Under the pieces are notes generated by a model. That model was not told the DNA's origin, made no database searches, and was given only the letters and a program-made list of their open reading frames with translations. From Methanosarcina sp. UBA402 (GTDB lineage Archaea > Halobacteriota > Methanosarcinia > Methanosarcinales > Methanosarcinaceae), in NCBI GenBank assembly GCA_002509325.1, contig DADO01000165.1, positions 420-9,348 on the forward strand: a stretch of 8,929 bases of DNA. The letters run 5' to 3'. Below, piece after piece: positions 3,634-8,929 of the stretch. Position numbers and translations under genes: made by a program. Each line of letters starts with the position of its first letter. Within the stretch, counting starts at the first letter, position 1.

Positions 3634-5631
3634 ATGGCCAGGAAAATAAGGATACTCCACACTGCAGATACACATCTGGGATACAGGCAGTACCACAGCG
3701 AAGTCCGGAGAATGGATTTTTTTGCAGCTTTTGAGCTTGTTATAAACGATGCAGTTGAGATGCAGGTTGATGCTGTAGTGCATGCGGGGGACCTTTTTGA
3801 TTCGAGGAACCCGACCCTTGAAGACCTTCTTGAGACAATGAACCTCCTTTCCAGGCTGAAGGCGGCTGACATACCGTTTTTAGGAATTGTCGGGAACCAT
3901 GAAAGCAAGCAGAATACCCAATGGCTCGATCTTTTTGAGGAAATGGGGCTTGCGGCAAGGCTCGGGAAAAAACCGTTCATGGTAGGCAATGTAGCCATTT
4001 ATGGGATTGACAGTGTCCCGAAATCAAAAATTCCCATATTCGACTATTCAGGATTTTCCCCAGCCGATAACTGCTGGAAACTTCTTGTAATGCACCAGAT
4101 CATGAGCCCTTTCCCATATGCTGAATGGGACTGCGACGAGGTGCTCGAAAATCTTCCTTTCAGGATTGATGCGGTTCTTCTTGGCGATTACCATGAACAT
4201 GCAATAACTAAAGATAAGACAGGTGAGACCTGGATAACTTACCCTGGCAGTACAGAACGGAACAGCGTGTCCGAAAAGAATGCCCGTTCCTACAATATCA
4301 TCACTCTTTCCAAAGAAGGGCTTGAAATTAGCAAGCGCACGATTCATCCAACCCGAAAATTCCTTTCCATTAAAGTAGAGTTGACCGGGGAAGATAAGCC
4401 CTATGAACAGATTTATTCTGCAGTAAATGAGTATCTTGAAGAGATCCCGGAATCCGTGGTATTTCTGGAAATTTCCGGGGACCCGGGAGCAGTTCTGTCC
4501 TTCAGCGAGCTTGAGGAATACCTGCTTAATAAAGGAGCTCTCGTGCCAAGGGTTAACGACCTCAGGATAAAAGAGTCCCTCCAGGAAGAGGTTTTAAAAG
4601 TATCTTTTTCTGATCCTGACCACGCCGTTGCAAACGAGATCAAGAGAATGAGCTTAAACGACGGCGGGTTGATTATTGATGAAATTGTCCGGAGCCCGAA
4701 TATCTCAAGGTCAAGGGTGGATGAAGAGACCGAAGGCAGGCTTTCGAAGCTTATTGAGGCTATGGCTACGGACTTTAAAAGCCCCGACTTCTGGATAGAG
4801 ATTCCAGTCAGTCCTTCAAATCCTGCAAGTTCTTCAAGTCCTTTAAGCCCTTCAAGTCCTTTAATCCTTTCAGATCCTTCAAGTCCTTCGAGCCCTACAA
4901 GTCCTGCAAGCTCTTCAAGTCCTACAGGCCTTTCAAGCCCTGTAATGAAGACTGAAATATCATCGAAAGCTAAGTTTGCAGGAGAGGCGGGATTTGCTGG
5001 GGAAAGCAGGCCTGCCGGGAAAATTGCCGGGAAAATTGCCGGAAAGCTTGAAATTACTGAACTCTCCGGAATTCTGAGGACTTCTGACGAAATTGAGGAT
5101 GCTGAACCGCCATCCAATTCGGAGTTTCTGGTGCTGCCCAATTCGGATTCGGGATCTGTAGAGCTGTCTAATGAATTTATAGTGCCGTATGAATCGGATT
5201 TCCCGCAGGAAATTTCCCGGGCTTCGGGGCAATCCCCAAGAACAGAAATTGAGTTCTTGAAAGACAAAGACAACGAGCCTGAAACTAAACCTGCAATTAA
5301 ACCTGCAATTAAACCTGAAAGTAATCCTGAAAGTAATCCTGAAAGTAATCCTGAAAGTGAACTTTCTGAAAGTAAGCCTGAAAGTGAACTTTCTGAAAGT
5401 AAGCCTGAAAGTAAACTTTCTGAAATTAAGCCTGAGAAGGATATTCGAAAGCTAGCTGAGCCTGGGGTTAAAGGGAAGTCTGGAAAGGAAACATCAGGCA
5501 ATGCCGGGAAGTTGCCTGAAGAAAAACCTACCAGGGCTACGGAGCTAGGAAAAAAGGGGAAGACAGGGCAGAAAAAGGGAAAAGGGGAGTCTGCTGTACC
5601 TCGACAGTATAACCTTGGTGATTACCTGTGA
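3634..5631 (+). CDS. mre11: Mre11 double-strand-break repair nuclease with long repetitive C-terminal tail
   Basis: Mn-dependent nuclease (calcineurin-like phosphoesterase fold) that partners Rad50 in processing DNA double-strand breaks. All metal-binding residues of the archaeal family are present: D11-x-H13 (HTADTHLG), D52 (HAGDLFDS), N87-H88 (GNHES), H154 (VMHQ) and H187-x-H189 (GDYHEH). The capping domain follows to about 345, and a helical segment at about 363-388 (DEETEGRLSKLIEAMATDF) is the likely Rad50-binding element. The core thus ends near 390, the usual family length. The remaining ~275 residues are predicted disordered: a Ser/Pro tract (393-438), a GKIAGKIAGK repeat (about 461-470), an acidic linker, Lys/Pro/Glu/Ser repeats (552-599), a Lys/Gly-rich basic stretch, and a terminal QYNLGDYL (658-665) resembling a PCNA-binding PIP box. 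The ATG at 3634 is the only start that keeps D11/H13. The TGA overlaps the rad50 start by four bases. Confidence 0.95.
   Translation: MARKIRILHTADTHLGYRQYHSEVRRMDFFAAFELVINDAVEMQVDAVVHAGDLFDSRNPTLEDLLETMNLLSRLKAADIPFLGIVGNHESKQNTQWLDLFEEMGLAARLGKKPFMVGNVAIYGIDSVPKSKIPIFDYSGFSPADNCWKLLVMHQIMSPFPYAEWDCDEVLENLPFRIDAVLLGDYHEHAITKDKTGETWITYPGSTERNSVSEKNARSYNIITLSKEGLEISKRTIHPTRKFLSIKVELTGEDKPYEQIYSAVNEYLEEIPESVVFLEISGDPGAVLSFSELEEYLLNKGALVPRVNDLRIKESLQEEVLKVSFSDPDHAVANEIKRMSLNDGGLIIDEIVRSPNISRSRVDEETEGRLSKLIEAMATDFKSPDFWIEIPVSPSNPASSSSPLSPSSPLILSDPSSPSSPTSPASSSSPTGLSSPVMKTEISSKAKFAGEAGFAGESRPAGKIAGKIAGKLEITELSGILRTSDEIEDAEPPSNSEFLVLPNSDSGSVELSNEFIVPYESDFPQEISRASGQSPRTEIEFLKDKDNEPETKPAIKPAIKPESNPESNPESNPESELSESKPESELSESKPESKLSEIKPEKDIRKLAEPGVKGKSGKETSGNAGKLPEEKPTRATELGKKGKTGQKKGKGESAVPRQYNLGDYL
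4810..4947 (+). repeat. Degenerate 9-bp repeat encoding a Ser/Pro tract in Mre11
   Basis: The sequence is built of variants of CCTTCAAGT, read in frame as Ser-Ser-Pro and Ser-Pro units (residues 393-438), starting just after the conserved Mre11 core. Copies are degenerate and mixed with Leu, Thr and Ala codons. It encodes a flexible linker. Confidence 0.8.
5014..5046 (+). repeat. 12-bp tandem repeat in the Mre11 tail
   Basis: GCCGGGAAAATT occurs exactly at 5014-5025 and 5026-5037 and continues as GCCGGAAAG, encoding AGKIAGKIAGK. It is a small in-frame expansion. Confidence 0.75.
5287..5430 (+). repeat. Nested in-frame tandem repeats in the Mre11 tail
   Basis: Three adjoining arrays, all multiples of three: AAACCTGCAATT twice (5287-5310, encoding KPAI), CCTGAAAGTAAT three times (5314-5349, encoding PESN) and a 27-bp unit three times (5350-5430, encoding PESELSESK, again PESELSESK, then PESKLSEIK). 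All share a CCTGAAAGT core, so they probably arose by stepwise slippage. They encode a charged, Pro-spaced disordered linker. Confidence 0.9.
5605..5628 (+). other. Predicted PCNA-interacting peptide (PIP box) at the Mre11 C-terminus
   Basis: The last eight residues of Mre11, Q658-Y-N-L661-G-D-Y664-L665, match the PIP pattern Q-x-x-(L/I/M)-x-x-aromatic-(aromatic or Leu). Archaeal PIP boxes often sit at extreme C-termini and end in an aromatic plus Leu or Phe. A basic stretch precedes it (GKKGKTGQKKGKGES). Function is inferred from the motif and its position after a disordered linker. Confidence 0.5.
5617..5630 (+). promoter_or_regulatory. Ribosome binding site and overlapping GTGA start of rad50
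   Basis: GGTGAT (5617-5622) lies inside the last codons of mre11, five bases before GTG at 5628. The GTG overlaps the mre11 TGA as GTGA. This fixes the rad50 start and implies coupled translation of the two subunits. Confidence 0.75.
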
Positions 5632-8600
5632 AGCTCAAAAACCTGTATATCGAAAATATTCGGAGTTATAAAAAACTGAATTTTACTTTTGAGGACGGAG
5701 TTACAGTCATTTCTGGGGTTAATGGAAGTGGAAAGTCCAGCCTGCTTGAGGCCTGTTTTATGGGGCTTTTTGGGAGTAAAATTCTTTCAAAAGATTTTGT
5801 GCTTGCAGATGTAATCTTTAAAGGGGCTGAAAATGCGAAAATAAGCCTGGGTTTTGAGCATTTAGGGCAGGATTTTCTTATAGAACAGGCTTTCAGATAC
5901 TCTCAAAAAACTGAGAGTGCTTCGAATTCGAAATGCGTGCTCTATGCCGATGGGGAAAGTATTGTTGATCAGGCTACACGGACTTACGAAGAGGTCTGCT
6001 CCCTTCTGAATATGGATGAAGAGGCATACAGGAACTGCGCTTACATCCGGCAGGGCGAAATTGATGTACTAATTAATGCAAGACCAAGAGACAGGCAGCG
6101 CATGATCGATGACCTGTTGCAGCTTGGAAAGCTTGAAGAATACAGGGAAAGGGCCGGAAATGCAAAAACAGCTGTCAGAAGACTTCAAAGGGATATCATT
6201 AATAGCCTTTCGAACGTAAAAGCCGAAATAGAGGAAATTGAAAGTACAGAACCTCATGCCGTGTTGAACGGGCTCAGGCAGAAAATAAAGGAAAGCGATG
6301 CCATCTTAAAAAAATATAATGAGAATAAAGAGGTTGCAGCTGCCCAGAAAGAAAAACTTGACCTGATGATTTCAGAACACAGGGAACGGCTCCAGGAAAT
6401 CTATACCCTGAAGCAGGCTCTGGTCAAATCCCAGGAAAACAAAGCAGGCTGTATCCGGGAAAGAGAAGCCTTCTCAGGAGAAACCTACGAGCAAAGGCAG
6501 GTTCTGCTCGGGCTGGGAGAAGAAAACAATTCTATTCGGAAAGAATGCGGCTTTGGAGACCTTGATATTGAGACTCTGAGCTTGCAGCAGGAAAAAGAAG
6601 AGTTTCTTGCCAGGGAAAAGGTAAATGGAATTTCAAAAGAACTTGCTCTCCTCCTCAGGGAAGAAGAAGTCCATATTCAGACTTTATGTGACCTCGAAAA
6701 AGAAAAAGCTGAAACCGAACGCATTTTAATACAGTGCGGGGCAGATATCGGGACTACAAACGGGAAAATCGAAGAAAACCGGAAAAGCATACTGAGAATC
6801 GAGGAAGATAACAAAAAGCTAAAAGAGGCTGCAAAAGAAGCAGCAGGCTTCGCAGAAACTTACGATATTCCTTTGTTTATAAAGGAGCTGGAAGAAAAAG
6901 AAAGCCTTCTGCGTGAACGGAAAAACGAAGCCTCAACAAAGCTTGCGCTTGCCTTCAAAGAAAAAGAAACCGAAGACATAAATCTTCTAGCACTTGATAA
7001 GGAACTTCAAAATTACAGGGTCGCAGTTCGGAAAGGCAAAACCGAGATTGAAATTCTCGAAGAGGACCTGAGAAAGAATGAAAAGGTAATTCTGGAAGTT
7101 CAGGAGCAAAAGTCTGAAGCTTCCATTGGGTTGAAGGGGCTTGGTTTTACAGAAGAACAGCTTGAAGATCTGGAATACTTAAGCGAACTTCTGCTGGAAA
7201 GTAAAAACAGGCTGCATGGGCGGGAAAAAGAGCTCGAAGCCACCTTGAGGGAACTTGACAAGATTCTCCATAAAAACCTGGAACTGCTTGCCGAAGGAAA
7301 ATGCCCTACCTGCGGGCAGGAACTTAAAGGCTCTGAGATTGCGTGCACAACCGGGGAATCCGAGCAGAAGAAAGAAAAGCTTGCAGCCGAACTTCTCGAT
7401 ATAAAGCTCCAGCAAGCTGAGATCGAGAAAAAACTCAACCGGCTCAAGGACGCAAAAAAACTGGAGAAAAAGATTTCAGAGTACGACCTGGAAACCGAAA
7501 AACTCAGGAATAAGGCAAAGGACTTACAGGAAAGGATAGCTATCCATAGAACCCGGACCGAGGAAGATTCCCTTAAACTTGAAGGCCTCAATAAGCAAAA
7601 ACAGGAACTTGAGGTCAAAATGGGCAAGCTCCTTCCTGATATTAAAGCCCTGCAGGGCTGGGAGGAGGCGGCACAAAAAGCCTACAGTGAGAGTGAAAAA
7701 GCGCTTCGAGAAGCAAAAGCTTTTGAAAAAAAGCTTGCCGAAAACGCCTCGGAAATTGAGGCTCTGAACGGAAAAATAAGGACTTCTCTTGCGCTGATTG
7801 AAAATTACGGGCAAAGGCTTGGAGAGCTAAATGAGAAATTGAAAGGATTTGCCGAACGGGAGACTCTGGAAAAGGAAAAACTCAATGCTCTGGGAGTTGA
7901 GCTTGGAGCCCTGAGGAAAAAAGAAGACCTGGCAAAAAAAGCCCTTGATGAGAGCGAAAAGCTCCTCTTGCAGGCAAAAAAGCTCAGGGCAAACCTGCTC
8001 CTTATGAATAATATAAAGCACAAAATCTCCGGGCTTGAGGCTTCAATCAGGAACGTTACAGAAAAGGTAGGCTTCTTTGACCGGGAAATCCTTGAAAGAA
8101 GTGAGCGAGTAAGGCAGCTTGAAGGAAAGCTACAGGGAAGCAGGTTTGAAGATCTCCAGCTCGAGCGTACTAAGCTTGAAGAGTATCAGGCAAACCTTTC
8201 TGAAAATATCAGGCAAATAACGGCTGCAAAAGATGCATTTTTAAAAGAAGCAGGTATGGTCGAAAACAGCTTAAAACGCCGCAATGTACTAAAAGACGAA
8301 CTCAAAGCTCTTGAAAACAGGCAGTTGTATCTGGAAGCCGTACTCAGCAATGCCGAGGAGCTTGAGAATATGTATATGCATGTCAGGGCTGATATGCGGG
8401 CAAGAAATATAGGAGCTCTTTCTGCCCTTTTGAATGAAATGTTCAGTTTCATGTACACAAACAATGCTTATTCCCATATCGAACTTGATCCGGAATACAA
8501 CCTTACGGTTTACAGAAAAGACGGCACTCCCCTTGAACCCAAGCTACTGAGCGGGGGAGAGCGGGCGATTTTTAACCTTGTCCTGCGCTGTGCGATCTAC

Positions 8601-8852
8601 AGGCTCCTTGCCTTAGGTTTTGGCGGAGACAGGGCAGATGGGCTTCCACCCATGATCCTTGACGAACCCACAGTTTTCCTGGACCGCGGGCATATAAACC
8701 AGCTCTTGAAACTCATAGACCTGATGCGCGGCATAGGCGTAGGCCAGATTATTGTGGTCTCACATGACGAGTCCCTTATCGATTCGGCAGACCATGTCTT
8801 CCAGGTAGAAAAAGACCCTCTCACCAATATGTCGTCTATTGTAAAGGTTTAA
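5628..8852 (+). CDS. rad50: Rad50 DNA double-strand-break repair ATPase
   Basis: SMC-like ABC ATPase that forms the Mre11-Rad50 complex; ATP binding closes the head dimer and controls Mre11 nuclease access. It has 1074 residues. N-terminal half-head: LKNLYIENIRSYKK, Walker A GVNGSGKSS (30-38, K36) and Q-loop YIRQGEID (Q142). A long coiled coil runs from about 170 to 900, rich in Glu, Lys and Leu, broken by the zinc hook C559-P-T-C562-G, through which two Rad50 molecules join around zinc. C-terminal half-head: signature LLSGGERA (973-980), Walker B MILDEPTVFLD (1009-1019, with E1013 catalytic) and H-loop VVSHDES (H1046). The hook splits the protein almost evenly (558 residues before, 512 after). 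The coil is longer than in thermophilic archaeal Rad50, which is near 880 residues in Pyrococcus. No frameshift or missing motif was seen. Confidence 0.97.
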   Translation: MKLKNLYIENIRSYKKLNFTFEDGVTVISGVNGSGKSSLLEACFMGLFGSKILSKDFVLADVIFKGAENAKISLGFEHLGQDFLIEQAFRYSQKTESASNSKCVLYADGESIVDQATRTYEEVCSLLNMDEEAYRNCAYIRQGEIDVLINARPRDRQRMIDDLLQLGKLEEYRERAGNAKTAVRRLQRDIINSLSNVKAEIEEIESTEPHAVLNGLRQKIKESDAILKKYNENKEVAAAQKEKLDLMISEHRERLQEIYTLKQALVKSQENKAGCIREREAFSGETYEQRQVLLGLGEENNSIRKECGFGDLDIETLSLQQEKEEFLAREKVNGISKELALLLREEEVHIQTLCDLEKEKAETERILIQCGADIGTTNGKIEENRKSILRIEEDNKKLKEAAKEAAGFAETYDIPLFIKELEEKESLLRERKNEASTKLALAFKEKETEDINLLALDKELQNYRVAVRKGKTEIEILEEDLRKNEKVILEVQEQKSEASIGLKGLGFTEEQLEDLEYLSELLLESKNRLHGREKELEATLRELDKILHKNLELLAEGKCPTCGQELKGSEIACTTGESEQKKEKLAAELLDIKLQQAEIEKKLNRLKDAKKLEKKISEYDLETEKLRNKAKDLQERIAIHRTRTEEDSLKLEGLNKQKQELEVKMGKLLPDIKALQGWEEAAQKAYSESEKALREAKAFEKKLAENASEIEALNGKIRTSLALIENYGQRLGELNEKLKGFAERETLEKEKLNALGVELGALRKKEDLAKKALDESEKLLLQAKKLRANLLLMNNIKHKISGLEASIRNVTEKVGFFDREILERSERVRQLEGKLQGSRFEDLQLERTKLEEYQANLSENIRQITAAKDAFLKEAGMVENSLKRRNVLKDELKALENRQLYLEAVLSNAEELENMYMHVRADMRARNIGALSALLNEMFSFMYTNNAYSHIELDPEYNLTVYRKDGTPLEPKLLSGGERAIFNLVLRCAIYRLLALGFGGDRADGLPPMILDEPTVFLDRGHINQLLKLIDLMRGIGVGQIIVVSHDESLIDSADHVFQVEKDPLTNMSSIVKV

Positions 8853-8929
8853 TATCGCCTATTATAGCAGTAGTTCCGAATAGCCCAAGTTCCGAACGTT
8901 GAATTAAACGTAACTATTCAGGGTATAGT
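8853..8929. other. Spacer after rad50
   Basis: Short AT-rich tail with no gene start visible. AGTTCCGAA is repeated at 8872-8880 and 8888-8896. ACGTT (8896-8900) and AACGT (8907-8911) form a 5-bp stem with a six-base loop. No clear T-run terminator was seen, so transcription might continue beyond the window. Confidence 0.4.

Noticed and set aside
4413..5501. A 362-codon open frame on the - strand opposite the Mre11 tail, rich in repeated Ser-Gly-Leu
   Set aside because: It mirrors the in-frame tandem repeats of mre11, which happen to lack stops on the other strand; no family similarity was seen and the + strand product is certain.
7100..7627. A 175-codon - strand frame rich in Ser/Phe
   Set aside because: It is opposite the Glu/Lys-rich Rad50 coiled coil, whose GAA/AAG codons read as TTC/CTT on the other strand; a compositional shadow.
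8853..8929. herA or nurA following rad50
   Set aside because: Expected from thermophilic archaeal operons, but no start or coding sequence is visible in the 77 bases left; absence cannot be judged beyond the window.
1..8929. tRNA or rRNA genes
   Set aside because: I saw no conserved rRNA blocks or TTCGA-type tRNA T-arm with a matching acceptor stem in the intergenic stretches; a computed search was not possible.

Overview
The window looks like a piece of a mesophilic methanogen chromosome, most likely a Methanosarcina species. This is inferred from family content and sequence style: a CooC-type nickel-insertase ATPase, an archaeal Mre11-Rad50 pair, a short archaeal winged-helix regulator, GGTGAT-type ribosome binding sites that match the archaeal 16S 3' end, AT-rich TATA-like promoters, and long, repeat-laden AT-rich intergenic DNA. 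No rRNA or tRNA gene was recognised to confirm it.

Layout from left to right. (1) Bases 1-290 are a non-coding leader holding an 8-bp inverted repeat and a tandem array of an 18-bp unit. (2) A CooC-like MinD-type ATPase runs on the + strand to 1082; its best-supported start is an ATA codon at 291. (3) Bases 1083-1329 are a T-rich convergent spacer with a hairpin and a duplicated 30-bp T-rich unit, which probably ends cooC transcription. (4) A TPR-repeat protein lies on the - strand (1330-1938). (5) About 800 bp (1939-2749) without an intact gene carry a 13-bp tandem array running straight into a decayed N-terminus of an IS110/IS1111-type transposase. (6) A winged-helix regulator lies on the - strand (2750-3163). 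(7) A 470-bp divergent spacer holds three unusually good palindromic elements. (8) A two-gene + strand operon, mre11 (3634-5631) and rad50 (5628-8852), overlaps by GTGA. (9) A 77-bp tail follows.

How the genes fit together. Mre11 (nuclease) and Rad50 (ABC-type ATPase with a zinc-hook coiled coil) form the DNA double-strand-break processing complex, and their overlap implies coupled translation. Thermophilic archaea usually add herA and nurA to this operon; neither is visible here, though the window stops 77 bp after rad50. The divergent regulator and the palindromes between it and mre11 suggest, without proving, local control of repair-gene expression. The CooC-like protein and the TPR protein have no evident link to repair.

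The most interesting signal is in Mre11. After a complete nuclease/capping core (about 390 residues) it has a tail of roughly 275 residues, low-complexity and built largely from tandem DNA repeats. Its last eight residues, QYNLGDYL, fit the PCNA-interacting peptide (PIP-box) pattern. This suggests a tethered link between the Mre11-Rad50 complex and the sliding clamp.
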